Origin: Plantibacter sp. PA-3-X8
GTDB taxonomy: Bacteria > Actinomycetota > Actinomycetes > Actinomycetales > Microbacteriaceae
Reading direction: 5' to 3'
DNA length: 64,000 nucleotides
NCBI RefSeq assembly: GCF_003856975.1
Contig: NZ_CP033107.1
Coordinates: 2,480,001 to 2,544,000 of the forward strand
Shown here: positions 17,893 to 26,698 of the stretch, in pieces
How positions within the stretch are numbered: the stretch's first letter is position 1
Layout of the letters: each line of letters opens with the position of its first letter
Notes under the pieces: model-generated
What the model saw: only the letters and a program-made list of their open reading frames with translations
Told to the model about the DNA's origin: nothing
Databases searched by the model: none
Position numbers and translations under genes: made by a program

Positions 17893-18318
17893 GTGGCTGT
17901 CAAAATCCGTCTCAAGCGTCTCGGCAAGATCCGTGCGCCGTACTACCGCATCGTCGTCGCAGACTCGCGCACGAAGCGCGACGGTCGTGTCATCGAGGAG
18001 ATCGGCAAGTACCACCCCACCGAGGAGCCCTCGTTCATCGAGGTCGACTCCGAGCGTGCGCAGTACTGGCTCAGCGTCGGCGCCCAGCCGACCGAGCAGG
18101 TCGCAGCACTCCTCAAGCTCACCGGTGACTGGGGCAAGTTCAAGGGCGACAAGGACGCCGTGAGCACCGTCCGCGTCAAGGAGCCGAAGGCCGCCTTCGT
18201 CGCCGACGAGAAGAAGAAGCCCGTCCTCAAGCCGAAGGCTGAGGCCCCCGCGGCCAAGGCTGCTCCGGCCGAGGCCGAGGCGCCCGCTGCCGACGCCGCT
18301 GAAGCAGAGCAGGCGTAG
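17893..18318 (+). CDS. rpsP: 30S ribosomal protein S16
   Basis: S16 of the small subunit. The 141-aa protein begins [20 protein letters not shown] at GTG 17893 behind AGGAGA. The conserved part ends near residue 95; a C-terminal Lys/Ala/Pro/Glu-rich tail of about 45 residues follows, as in other high-GC Actinobacteria. It heads a run rpsP-KH-rimM (2-nt and zero-nt gaps), which together serve 30S assembly. The 251 bp upstream should hold the operon promoter; an AGAATAG segment near 17759 is a weak candidate. Confidence 0.95.
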   Translation: MAVKIRLKRLGKIRAPYYRIVVADSRTKRDGRVIEEIGKYHPTEEPSFIEVDSERAQYWLSVGAQPTEQVAALLKLTGDWGKFKGDKDAVSTVRVKEPKAAFVADEKKKPVLKPKAEAPAAKAAPAEAEAPAADAAEAEQA

Positions 18319-18320
18319 TC

Positions 18321-18572
18321 TTGCTCGCTCCCGCGCTCGAACATCTCGTCAAGGGGATCGTCGATCACCCGGATGACGTTCGCGTCACGGCACAGAACTC
18401 CGCCCGTGGCGAGGTCCTCGAGGTTCGTGTGAACCCCGAGGACCTCGGCCGGGTCATCGGTCGTGCCGGCCGGACGGCCAAAGCCCTGCGCACCCTCGTG
18501 GCAGCGCTAGCAGACGGTCGGCGGGTCCGAGTCGACGTGGTCGACACGGACGCCTCCGGCGCCAGCGCGTAG
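18321..18572 (+). CDS. khpA: KH-domain RNA-binding protein
   Basis: An 83-aa single-KH protein of the KhpA/YlqC type, usually found between rpsP and rimM. It shows the GXXG RNA-binding loop as IGRAGRTAKALRTL. It starts at TTG 18321 (MLAPALEHLVKGIVDHPDDV), directly after rpsP, and its stop abuts the rimM start. In Gram-positive bacteria KhpA partners KhpB in RNA binding linked to cell-wall growth. Confidence 0.9.
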   Translation: MLAPALEHLVKGIVDHPDDVRVTAQNSARGEVLEVRVNPEDLGRVIGRAGRTAKALRTLVAALADGRRVRVDVVDTDASGASA

Positions 18573-19220
18573 GTGGCGGACGAGACGGAGCCGAAGACCC
18601 AGTTGCGGGTCGGTCGGCTCACGAAAGCCCATGGCCTGAAGGGCGCCCTGAAGGTCGAGCTCTACACGGATGAGCCGGAGCACCGGTTCACCCCGGGCGC
18701 GACGTTCACGCTCCAGGTCCCCGCAGGATCGAAGTGGCGCGGCAAGACGCTCGAGCTCATCGAACTGCGCTGGTACAACAGCCAGCCGGTCGCCTTCTTC
18801 GTCGGCATCTCCGATCGCAGTGAGGCGGAGACCCTCGTGAAGGCGATCCTCTGGGTCGAGCAGGACCCCACCGAGCTACCGGTCGACGACGACGCCTGGT
18901 ACGACCACCAGCTCGTCGGGTTGGCCGTGCACCGCGACGGCGTCGCCGTCGGTACCGTCGCTCGCGTCGACCACTTCCCGGCTCAGGACCTCCTGATCGT
19001 GAAGACCGGCGACGGCGAGGTCATGGTCCCGTTCGTGAAGGCGATCGTCCCCACGGTCGACATCGCTGCCGGGATCGTCACGGTCACGCCGCCCACCGGT
19101 TTGTTCGAGGAACTCCCGGAGGCCGACGACGCCCCCGAGACGACGACGGCCGGCCCAGTCGAATCCGAGGCCTCCGACGAGGCTCAGGACGACACCGGAG
19201 CGTCGCAGCCGGAGCAGTAG
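18573..19220 (+). CDS. rimM: Ribosome maturation factor RimM
   Basis: RimM binds S19 during maturation of the 30S head. The 215-aa protein has the N-terminal beta-barrel (LRVGRLTKAHGLKGALKVEL) and the C-terminal PRC-barrel domain (WYDHQLVGLAVHRDG onward). A ~40-residue acidic tail follows. It starts at GTG 18573, immediately after the KH gene's stop. In many bacteria trmD would follow directly; here an 11-kb nitrate-assimilation block separates them. Confidence 0.93.
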   Translation: MADETEPKTQLRVGRLTKAHGLKGALKVELYTDEPEHRFTPGATFTLQVPAGSKWRGKTLELIELRWYNSQPVAFFVGISDRSEAETLVKAILWVEQDPTELPVDDDAWYDHQLVGLAVHRDGVAVGTVARVDHFPAQDLLIVKTGDGEVMVPFVKAIVPTVDIAAGIVTVTPPTGLFEELPEADDAPETTTAGPVESEASDEAQDDTGASQPEQ

Positions 19221-19258
19221 ATCGCGTTCCGAGTCGGTTCTCCCGGCTCGGAACACCC

Positions 19259-19300
19259 ACGACGGAGGCGTCGGTTGCGTGCAACCGGCGCCTCCGTCGT
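19259..19300. terminator. Hairpin between convergent rimM and nitrate-reductase partner gene
   Basis: A 20-bp nearly perfect stem (ACGACGGAGGCG then CGGTTGC, with one T-G wobble) with a minimal loop sits between two genes that end facing each other. It should act as a bidirectional terminator, although the flanking T-tract is weak, as is common at high GC. Confidence 0.7.
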
Positions 19301-19313
19301 CGTCTCCGGCAGA

Positions 19314-20975
19314 TCACGCCGGCACTGGCTCGCTCTGACGATCACCGTCCGCGACCCGCTCGAGGACCGCGGCGATCCGGCCGGTGCACCCACCGCAGCC
19401 GGTACCGGCGCGGGTTGCCTTGCCAATGCAGGCGACCGTGGTACTGCCCGATTGCGCGGCATCCATGATCCTGCCGACCGTCACGCCGTTGCATGTGCAG
19501 ACCGTCGTCGAGGGGGCGAACGCATCGGCGGAGGCACCACCGATCGCGTCCGGCCCGTCGAGCCGGAGGAGGACCGAGCGATCCGCCGGCAGTTCGCCGC
19601 CCCCGTCGTACAGGAGCGTCAGCTCGGCCGCAGTTCGCGGCATACCGACGGAGACGAAGGCGGTCAGGACCCCGGCGCGGGTGATCATCTTGACGTAGCG
19701 GCCGTGGTCGGGGTCCGCCCACACCGAGACGCTGCGCGGAGCGGCCGGATGCACGCTGCACCCGTCAGCGGTCGTCGACTCGACGTCCCAGGGCTCTGCC
19801 TGGACGTCGCCGACCGCGACGACGTCGACCCGCTCGGCCTTGAGTGCGACGGTGCTCGCCCGCTCGACCGGTGGTGGACCCAGCTCGAGCGGTGGTCCGC
19901 CGGCCGCGGCCTCGATCAGGAATCGAGCGGCGAGCCACTCGGCCTGCCGCCATCCTGGGCCGATGAGCCCCGACGGGCCGCCGGGGACGATGCGCTCGCT
20001 GCGCAGCTCCGGTGTCGGCGCCAGCACGTGCGCGCAGTCGCCGATGGCGAAGATCCGTTCGTCCGACCAGCTGCTGAGGTCTTCGCCGACGAGCACGCCG
20101 GAGCCGACACGGACCCCGGCGAGGATCGCCAGATCGGCGCGTGCGCTCACCCCGCACGACAGGACGAGCAGATCGCCGGTGATCCGTTTCCCGTCAGCGG
20201 TGATCAGCGCATCGAAGTGCCTCCCGCCCGCGGGGTCGTCCCGATGACCGATCGCCTCGGCGCGGCTGTGTGCGATGACCTCCACGCCTGCTGCCCGCAG
20301 CGCCGCGGCGAGCACGGAGCCGCCGCCGCGGTCGAGGTTCCGCGGCATCGGGGTGGGGCCGTGGTGGACGACGACCACGTCGGCGCCGGCGCGCGCGGCG
20401 GAGAGCGCGAGCTCCAGTCCCAGGACACCGGCACCCAGGACGACGATCCGGCCGCCGGATCGGACGACCCCGGCGACGGTGTCGGCGTCCGCGAGGTCAC
20501 GCAGGGTGCAGACGCCGCGGGGGAGGTCGTGGTCGGACAGCAGCAACGACCGTCCATACTTCTCGAGCGCCGGGAGGTCCCGCTTCCGTCGATCGACGCC
20601 GTCGAGTGTCGGAACGTTCGCGCGCGCACCCGTCGCCAAGACGAGGCGGTCGTAGGGGAGCGTCTCCCCGGTGTCGAGTTCGACGGTCCGCGTCTCGCGA
20701 TCGATCTGCATCGCGGTCGTGCCGCGCAGGACACGGATACCGTCCAGGGCGAGGTCCTCGGCACTGACGAGCGTCATGTCGGCGAGTCCGGTCGAGCCGA
20801 CCGCGTGATCGGCGACCAACACCCGGTTGTACGCGTCGACCGGTTCCTGCCCGACCACGGTCACGTCGATCGAGCCGTTCCGCACGGCAGGGGCGACCTC
20901 CTCGGCGAATCGCGCACCGACCGGGCCGAATCCGACCACGACGATGCGGAGTGCGCGACCTGGTCGCGGACTCAT
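19314..20975 (-). CDS. nasB: Assimilatory nitrate reductase electron-transfer subunit
   Basis: A 553-aa FAD-dependent pyridine-nucleotide oxidoreductase that likely passes electrons from NAD(P)H to NasA. FAD and NAD(P) Rossmann motifs are visible (VVVGFGPVGARFAEE at the N-terminus, VLGAGVLGLELALSAARAG near residue 175). The C-terminus has a BFD-type [2Fe-2S] domain with cysteines in CTCNGVTVG and GTGCGGCTG. The start ATG 20975 overlaps the nasA stop by 4 nt (ATGA), so it is co-translated with nasA. Related to, but distinct from, the N-terminal half of NirB encoded further along. Confidence 0.85.
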   Translation of the reverse strand: MSPRPGRALRIVVVGFGPVGARFAEEVAPAVRNGSIDVTVVGQEPVDAYNRVLVADHAVGSTGLADMTLVSAEDLALDGIRVLRGTTAMQIDRETRTVELDTGETLPYDRLVLATGARANVPTLDGVDRRKRDLPALEKYGRSLLLSDHDLPRGVCTLRDLADADTVAGVVRSGGRIVVLGAGVLGLELALSAARAGADVVVVHHGPTPMPRNLDRGGGSVLAAALRAAGVEVIAHSRAEAIGHRDDPAGGRHFDALITADGKRITGDLLVLSCGVSARADLAILAGVRVGSGVLVGEDLSSWSDERIFAIGDCAHVLAPTPELRSERIVPGGPSGLIGPGWRQAEWLAARFLIEAAAGGPPLELGPPPVERASTVALKAERVDVVAVGDVQAEPWDVESTTADGCSVHPAAPRSVSVWADPDHGRYVKMITRAGVLTAFVSVGMPRTAAELTLLYDGGGELPADRSVLLRLDGPDAIGGASADAFAPSTTVCTCNGVTVGRIMDAAQSGSTTVACIGKATRAGTGCGGCTGRIAAVLERVADGDRQSEPVPA

Positions 20976-23125
20976 CGGAGGGCTCCGGTCGCTGTGGCTT
21001 CCGGCAGCGGTGTGCCAGCGGCCGGGCGCAGCCGCACCGCCGCGCGCTTGAAGTCCGGCATCCCCGAGATCGGATCGACCGCGTCCTGCGTCAGGAGGTT
21101 CGCCGACGCGTCGCCCGGGTAGTGGAACGGCAGGAAGACGGTGTCGTGACGGATGTCGCCGTCGACACTGGCTCGAGCCGTCAGCGTGCCCCGACGGTTC
21201 GAGACCTCGACGAGTCCGCCCTCGACGATCCCGAGTCGTGCCGCCGTCGCGGGGTGGACCTGGACGAAGACTTCGGGACGGGCGTCGTCGAGCTCGGGGA
21301 CGCGGCGGGTCTGGGTGCCCGACTGGTAGTGCTCGAGGAGGCGTCCGGTCGTCAGGGTGAGTTCCTCCCCGGTCTCCGGTGACTCCGAGACCGTCGCGGG
21401 GCGGACCGCGATGATGCGGGCGAGACCGTCGTCGTGTGCGAACCGTTCCGTGAACAGCCGGGGCGTGCCGCCGCTGCCGACGGGGAACGGCCAGTACGCG
21501 GCGAGCCCGGTGTCGAGGAGGGCGTGGCTCAGTCCCGAGTAGTCGGCGAGGCCTCCGGCGGATGCGGCCGCCAACTCGTCGAACACGATCGACGGGTCCA
21601 GCTCGAATCGGCCCGGAGCATCGAGACGACGGGCGAGTTCGTGCATGATCCAGAGCTCGCTGCGGACGCCGACCGGAGCATCGAACGCCCGCCGGCGGCG
21701 GATCACGCGCCCCTCCAGCGAGGTCATGGTGCCCTCCTCCTCCGCCCACTGCGTCGTCGGGAGGACGATGTCTGCGAGCGCGGCGGTCTCCGACAGGAAG
21801 AAGTCGCAGACGACGAGCAGCTCGAGGCGGCCGAGTCCGTCCCGGACCGTCTGCACGTTCGGAGCGGATACGACGACGTTCGAGCCGTGGACCAGGAGGG
21901 CGTGCACACCGTCTGGTTCACCGAGGCGGTTGAGGAGGGCGACGGCCGGCAGCCCGGGACCCGGGATCGACTCGACCGGTACACCCCATACCTCGGCGAC
22001 GTGACGGCGGGCTTCCGGATCGGTGATCTTGCGGTACCCGGGCAGTTGGTCGCACTTCTGACCGTGTTCGCGACCGCCCTGGCCGTTGCCCTGGCCGGTG
22101 AGCGTGCCGTAGCCCGATCCCGGCCGGCCCGGTAGTCCGAGCACGAGTGCGAGGTTGATGGCGGCGGTGGCCGTGTCGGTGCCGTCGACATGCTGCTCGA
22201 CGCCGCGACCGGTGAGGATGTAGGTGCCGTCCGAGGCGGCGAGCCGACGAGCCACGTCTCGGAGGACCGGCGCCGGCACGCCGGTCACGGATTGGACGCG
22301 TTCCGGCCACCACGCGCTCACGCTGCGGCGCAGGCCGTCCAGCCCGGTCGTGCGCTCGGCCAGGTAGGCCTCGTCTGCGAGCCCTTCGGCGAGGACGATG
22401 TGTGTGAGCCCCAGGAGCAGGACCAGATCCGTCCCGGGCGCGGGCTGCACGTGGAGTCCACGACCGGTCTCGGTGAGTCGCGCGGTGGCCGAGCGGCGCG
22501 GATCGACCACGATGAGGCCACCGGAGGCCTGAGCACCGACGAGATGACCGATGAACGGGGGCATCGTCTCCGCGACGTTGGATCCGAGGAGGAGGACGGT
22601 CGACGCACCGTCGAGGTCCTCCAGTGGGAACGGCAGCCCCCGGTCGATCCCGAACGCACGGTTGCCCGCTGCCGCGGCGGAGGACATGCAGAACCGGCCG
22701 TTGTAGTCGATCCGGCTCGTCCCGATCGCGATCCTGGCGAACTTGCCCAGCTGGTAGGCCTTCTCGTTCGTGAGGCCACCGCCTCCGAAGACTCCGATCG
22801 CGTCCGCCCCGCGCTCACCACGGATGCGGAGGATGGTCGATGCGACGAGGTCGAGGGCCGCATCCCAGCTCGTCTCGACCAGCTCACCGGTGGCGTCGCG
22901 CACCAAGGGGGTCGTGAGGCGATCGCCCCGCGCGAGGAGCTCGGCCGACGTCCACCCCTTCTTGCAGAGGCCGCCCCGGTTCGTCGGGAAGTCCCGCCCG
23001 GCGACGTCGACCGGGAGCCTCGGAGCGACCCCGTCCACCGCCGTCGTTCGGGTGAGGGACATCGCGCACTGCAACGCGCAGTACGGGCAGTGGGTGTCGG
23101 TCACCGGGGCGGTGGGACGAGGCAT
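20972..23125 (-). CDS. nasA: Assimilatory nitrate reductase catalytic subunit
   Basis: A 717-aa molybdopterin oxidoreductase reducing nitrate to nitrite in the cytoplasm. The N-terminal [4Fe-4S] ligands are HCPYCALQC plus the later Cys in GGLCKKGW, and the probable molybdenum-ligand Cys is in NGRFCMSSAAA. Molybdopterin-guanine-dinucleotide-binding segments follow, with the C-terminal cofactor-binding domain. The absence of a twin-arginine signal supports a cytoplasmic assimilatory enzyme. Start ATG 23125 (MPRPTAPVTDTHCPYC) with GAAGGA upstream; longer frames give Arg/Ser-rich nonsense. narK lies 37 bp upstream in the same direction. Confidence 0.93.
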   Translation of the reverse strand: MPRPTAPVTDTHCPYCALQCAMSLTRTTAVDGVAPRLPVDVAGRDFPTNRGGLCKKGWTSAELLARGDRLTTPLVRDATGELVETSWDAALDLVASTILRIRGERGADAIGVFGGGGLTNEKAYQLGKFARIAIGTSRIDYNGRFCMSSAAAAGNRAFGIDRGLPFPLEDLDGASTVLLLGSNVAETMPPFIGHLVGAQASGGLIVVDPRRSATARLTETGRGLHVQPAPGTDLVLLLGLTHIVLAEGLADEAYLAERTTGLDGLRRSVSAWWPERVQSVTGVPAPVLRDVARRLAASDGTYILTGRGVEQHVDGTDTATAAINLALVLGLPGRPGSGYGTLTGQGNGQGGREHGQKCDQLPGYRKITDPEARRHVAEVWGVPVESIPGPGLPAVALLNRLGEPDGVHALLVHGSNVVVSAPNVQTVRDGLGRLELLVVCDFFLSETAALADIVLPTTQWAEEEGTMTSLEGRVIRRRRAFDAPVGVRSELWIMHELARRLDAPGRFELDPSIVFDELAAASAGGLADYSGLSHALLDTGLAAYWPFPVGSGGTPRLFTERFAHDDGLARIIAVRPATVSESPETGEELTLTTGRLLEHYQSGTQTRRVPELDDARPEVFVQVHPATAARLGIVEGGLVEVSNRRGTLTARASVDGDIRHDTVFLPFHYPGDASANLLTQDAVDPISGMPDFKRAAVRLRPAAGTPLPEATATGALR

Positions 23126-23162
23126 GCGTGGTCCTTCGGTCAGGAGCGGGTGGAGCGACGGC

Positions 23163-24581
23163 TCACAGTCGTTGGCCGGCGAGTGACGCGTTCTTGCGGA
23201 AGTAGACGAGGAAGGTGACCGCGAACAGGACGACATACGCGCCGATGAAGCCGATGAACGCGGCCGAGTAGCTACCGGTCGCGCCGTGCGAGAGCCCGAG
23301 GATCTGTGGGATGACGAAGCCGCCGTAGGCACCGATCGCGGAGATGAGCCCGAGCGCGGCGGCGGCCTTGCGCTGCGTCCCGACGTCGCCGCTGCGGTGG
23401 TGGGCGTCGCGCAGGCCGGATCGCGCCGCGAAGACGCTCGGGATCATGCGGTACGTCGAGCCGTTCCCGACACCGGCGGCGACGAACAGGAGCAGGAAGC
23501 AGCCGAGGAACAGCCAGAAGTTCGCCAGCGGCAGGGTCCACAGCACCGCGAGCGCTCCCAGGGCCATGACGGCGAACGCACTCATCGTGACGACGGCCCC
23601 ACCGAAGCGGTCGGCGAGACGCCCACCGAAGGGTCGTGCCAGCGAGCCGATCAGGGCTCCGAGGAACGCGAGCGAGATCGACGCGGAACCGACGGCGAAG
23701 GAGGAGAAGTCGGGGAACTGGTCCGCGATGAGTTTGGGGAACACACTCGCGAAGCCGATGAACGAGCCGAAGGTGCCGATGTACAGGAGTGCGAGGAGCC
23801 AGAGGTGCGGTTCCCGCAGCGCGGCGGCGGATCCGCGGAGGTCCGCCTTCGCTGACGACAGGTTGTCCATGTAGCGGTAGGCACCGAACATCGCGAGGAG
23901 GATGAAGGGGACCCAGATCCATCCGGCGAGACTCAGGTTGAGGGTGGCGGCGGCTCCGACGGTGACCGCGATGGGGACGACGAACTGTGCGACCGCTGCT
24001 CCGAGGTTGCCGCCCGCCGCGTTCAGCCCGAGCGCCCAGCCCTTCTCCCGCTGCGGGTAGAAGTAGGTGATGTTCGACATGGAGCTGGCGAAGTTGCCAC
24101 CGCCGAACCCGGCGAGTCCGGCGACGACGAGCATGACGCCGAACGGGGTGTCCGGATTGCCCACACACAGCGCGAGCGCGATGGACGGGATGAGGAGCAG
24201 CCCCGCCGAGATGATCGTCCAGTTCCGCCCGCCGAAGCGCGGGACCATGAACGAGTACGGGAACCTGAGGGTCGCACCGACGAGGCTCGGCATCGAGATG
24301 AGCCAGAAGGTCTCGGCCGTGGAGAACGAGAACCCGGCCGTCGGGAGCATGACGACGACGATGCTCCAGAGCTGCCAGACCACGAAGCCGAGGAACTCCG
24401 CGAAGATCGACCACCGGAGGTTCCGCCCGGCGATGCCGCGGCCCTCCCGGTCCCAGAACGCGCTGTCCTCGGGGTTCCACCCGTCGATCCAACGACCGGG
24501 GCGGTGGGTCAGTGCGACCGGGGTGACGGTCGGTGTCGCCGTGGTCGGTGGGGCGTCGACTGCTTCGAGGTTCGTGGTCAT
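23163..24581 (-). CDS. narK: Nitrate/nitrite MFS transporter
   Basis: A 472-aa major-facilitator protein with about 12 hydrophobic segments, importing nitrate (or exchanging nitrite). Both nitrate-signature segments are present: GFGGGNFASSMSNITYFYP and GVGNGSTYRMIPSVF, with conserved Arg in the membrane helices. It is the first gene of narK-nasA-nasB, all close-packed on the minus strand. A 49-bp GlnR-like operator and a TAGCTT -10 box lie upstream. Start ATG 24581 (MTTNLEAVDAPP). Confidence 0.92.
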   Translation of the reverse strand: MTTNLEAVDAPPTTATPTVTPVALTHRPGRWIDGWNPEDSAFWDREGRGIAGRNLRWSIFAEFLGFVVWQLWSIVVVMLPTAGFSFSTAETFWLISMPSLVGATLRFPYSFMVPRFGGRNWTIISAGLLLIPSIALALCVGNPDTPFGVMLVVAGLAGFGGGNFASSMSNITYFYPQREKGWALGLNAAGGNLGAAVAQFVVPIAVTVGAAATLNLSLAGWIWVPFILLAMFGAYRYMDNLSSAKADLRGSAAALREPHLWLLALLYIGTFGSFIGFASVFPKLIADQFPDFSSFAVGSASISLAFLGALIGSLARPFGGRLADRFGGAVVTMSAFAVMALGALAVLWTLPLANFWLFLGCFLLLFVAAGVGNGSTYRMIPSVFAARSGLRDAHHRSGDVGTQRKAAAALGLISAIGAYGGFVIPQILGLSHGATGSYSAAFIGFIGAYVVLFAVTFLVYFRKNASLAGQRL

Positions 24582-24630
24582 GGCTGCTCCGAGCGTTCGG
24601 TGAAGCGGGACGGGACGTGTGCTGTCTCCG

Positions 24631-24636
24631 AAGCTA
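24631..24636 (-). promoter_or_regulatory. -10 box of the narK promoter
   Basis: On the minus strand TAGCTT begins exactly 10 nt after the last GAAAC pentamer of the adjoining operator, the same geometry as at nirD. The operator therefore overlies the -35 region, as expected for an activator. Confidence 0.5.
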
Positions 24637-24646
24637 CCGACGCCGT

Positions 24647-24695
24647 GTTTCGGGGCCCCACCCGCGAGGTAACACCTGGATCACCGCCTGCTCAC
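24647..24695 (-). promoter_or_regulatory. Candidate GlnR-type operator upstream of narK
   Basis: Minus strand reads GTGAG-n6-GTGAT-n6-GTTAC-n6-GGTGG-n6-GAAAC, pentamers at strict 11-bp spacing. The published actinobacterial GlnR box is gTnAC-n6-GaAAC repeated. The last four pentamers align with that layout with some mismatches. An equivalent element lies before nirD. Confidence 0.55.
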
Positions 24696-24758
24696 AGGCA
24701 CTCATCACCCCGGTGAGGCGGATGACCGCCCGCGGTCCAGGAGCCGGACCGGCCGCCG

Positions 24759-25922
24759 TCAGACGTCGAGGCGGTAGCCGCGCTTGACGATCGTGTTGAT
24801 GAGTCCGGGGACGCCGAGCGTCTGGCGGAGGCGGCTCATCTGTACTTCGAGCGCGTGGTGGTCCGCGGCTGCGGGCAGCGCGTCGGCCAGCGCGGAGCGC
24901 GAGAGGACGGCTCCGTTCGCACGGACGAGGGCGCGGAGGAGCGCGAGGGAGTTCGGGGGGAGCCGGACCCGCGAGCCGGGCAGCTCCACGATGGCGCCAC
25001 GGATGGCGATCGGGCCGTGCAGCGTCTCGGCTCGGAGGATCGCGTGCTGTTCGAGATGCTCGCACAGCAGCCGGATGAGTGCCCCCATGCGGAACCGCTC
25101 GGGGACGATGGGCTCGATGTCCTGGGCGAGCAGTGGCGCCGCCGTGACCGGGCCGACGGCCGCGCACAGCACGTCGCGACGGAAGGCGTCGACGACGGCG
25201 TCCTCCTGACCGAGTGCCTCCGCGGCCGTGAACAGGGCGACGACCGACGGGGCGCTCGTGAAGGTGACCGCGTCGAGCGAGCCACTGACGATCGCCTCGA
25301 CGAGTCGCCGCACGCGCTCGTCGGTCGCATCGGGGTCCGTCCACCGGTAGGGGGCGACCGTGTGCACCTCCTGGTGGACGGCACGGAGCCGTTCGAGCTG
25401 GCGCTCGTCGGTGTACCCGTGGAGCTGGACGGCGACGCGGAGACCGGCCGGGTAGTCGGCGACGACCTTGTCGACGAGGGAAGCGGTGGTCTCGCGGTCG
25501 CTCATGCCCACGTCGTTCAGACCGGCTGCTCGGATGGCACCGCGTGCCTTGGGACCACGGACGAGGATGGCCGTCTCGGCGAGCGCCTCGAGGAGTTCGT
25601 CGCCGAGTCCAGCGGCGTCGGCGACCTCGAACCACCGTCGGATGCCGTACGAGGTCGTGGCGAGCAGGACGTCGGGGCGTGCGGCGATGATGTCGCGCGT
25701 GTCGTCGATGAGCGGTTCGTCGTGCTGTGCGTGTGCGATCCGCAGCGTCGGTGCGTGCACGACGGTGGCGCCGCGCCGCTCGAAGGCGTCGATGAGGTCC
25801 TGCGATCGACGGTCGCTCGTCACGCCGATCCGGAAGCCCTCGAGCTGGTCCGCCCGGAATCCCGGGACCGGGGTCGTGACGTCCGGGCCGGCGTCAGCGG
25901 CCGGCGGGGTGGTGTCGGTCAC
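24759..25922 (-). CDS. Uroporphyrinogen-III synthase-like protein with C-terminal winged helix
   Basis: A 387-aa fusion. Residues ~25-265 resemble uroporphyrinogen-III synthase (HemD), the ring-closing enzyme of tetrapyrrole synthesis. Residues ~285-387 form an OmpR-type winged helix (LPPNSLALLRALVRANGAVLSRSALADAL through NTIVKRGYRLDV) with no receiver domain. Similar HemD-wHTH proteins occur beside nitrate-assimilation or siroheme genes in other Actinobacteria (e.g. Mycobacterium) and are suspected regulators. It overlaps the cobA stop by 4 nt, so it is co-translated with a siroheme enzyme. Whether it still makes uroporphyrinogen III is unknown. Confidence 0.82.
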   Translation of the reverse strand: MTDTTPPAADAGPDVTTPVPGFRADQLEGFRIGVTSDRRSQDLIDAFERRGATVVHAPTLRIAHAQHDEPLIDDTRDIIAARPDVLLATTSYGIRRWFEVADAAGLGDELLEALAETAILVRGPKARGAIRAAGLNDVGMSDRETTASLVDKVVADYPAGLRVAVQLHGYTDERQLERLRAVHQEVHTVAPYRWTDPDATDERVRRLVEAIVSGSLDAVTFTSAPSVVALFTAAEALGQEDAVVDAFRRDVLCAAVGPVTAAPLLAQDIEPIVPERFRMGALIRLLCEHLEQHAILRAETLHGPIAIRGAIVELPGSRVRLPPNSLALLRALVRANGAVLSRSALADALPAAADHHALEVQMSRLRQTLGVPGLINTIVKRGYRLDV

Positions 25923-26698
25923 GCCGATGCCCCCAGACGTTCGGCCCGCGCCAGCAGTTCCGAGGCCTCGGCGTCACCGTCGAAGGCGAAGGCGACGACG
26001 TGGCCGATCACGATGACGGCCGGTGACCGCACGCCGGCGGCCGCGGCGACGTGGAGGATCGTCCCGAGGTCGGCCACGGTGGTGCGCTGGGTCTCGCTGT
26101 AGCCGCGCTCGATGATCGCGACGGGTGTGTCGGCGGCGAGCCCCGAGGTGAGGAGCCCGTGGGAGATGGAGGGCAGCGTGCCGACACCCATGAGGACGAC
26201 GATCGTCCCACCGAGGCCGGCGAGGTGACGATGTTCCTCGTCGGAGAGCGGCGCATGACCGCTGACCACGGTGAAGAGATGACTCAGGTTCCGGTGCGTG
26301 AGGGGGATGCCTGCCGCCGCGGGCACGGCGACGGAACTCGAGACGCCCGGGATCACGCGGACGGGGACGCCCGCGCGGTGGCAGGCCAGGACTTCCTCGC
26401 TGCCGCGCCCGAAGACGTACGGGTCGCCTCCTTTGAGACGGACGACCGCCGCGCCGTCGAGCGCGTGTTGCACCATGACGGTCTCGATGCCGTCCTGGCC
26501 GATCGGGTGATGGCCGGGGCGCTTGCCGACGTCGACGAGGAGCGCGTTCGGGGCGAGCTCGGGGAGGGTGTCGTGGGGTGCGAGCCGGTCGTAGAGGACC
26601 ACGTCCGCGTCGCGGAGGGCCTCGACGGCAGCGACGGTCAGCAGCGCGGGATCGCCCGGTCCGCCGCCGACGAGCGTGACCCTGCCTGGACCCGACAT
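25919..26698 (-). CDS. cobA: Uroporphyrinogen-III C-methyltransferase
   Basis: SUMT: two SAM-dependent methylations turn uroporphyrinogen III into precorrin-2, the siroheme precursor. The 259-aa protein has the family segments VGGGPGDPALLTVAAVEAL at the N-terminus and LKGGDPYVFGRGSEE near residue 90. It is the stand-alone methyltransferase without the CysG dehydrogenase/chelatase domain; the chelatase here is the separate cbiX-like gene at 29879. It lies directly downstream of nirB, which needs siroheme. Confidence 0.93.
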   Translation of the reverse strand: MSGPGRVTLVGGGPGDPALLTVAAVEALRDADVVLYDRLAPHDTLPELAPNALLVDVGKRPGHHPIGQDGIETVMVQHALDGAAVVRLKGGDPYVFGRGSEEVLACHRAGVPVRVIPGVSSSVAVPAAAGIPLTHRNLSHLFTVVSGHAPLSDEEHRHLAGLGGTIVVLMGVGTLPSISHGLLTSGLAADTPVAIIERGYSETQRTTVADLGTILHVAAAAGVRSPAVIVIGHVVAFAFDGDAEASELLARAERLGASA

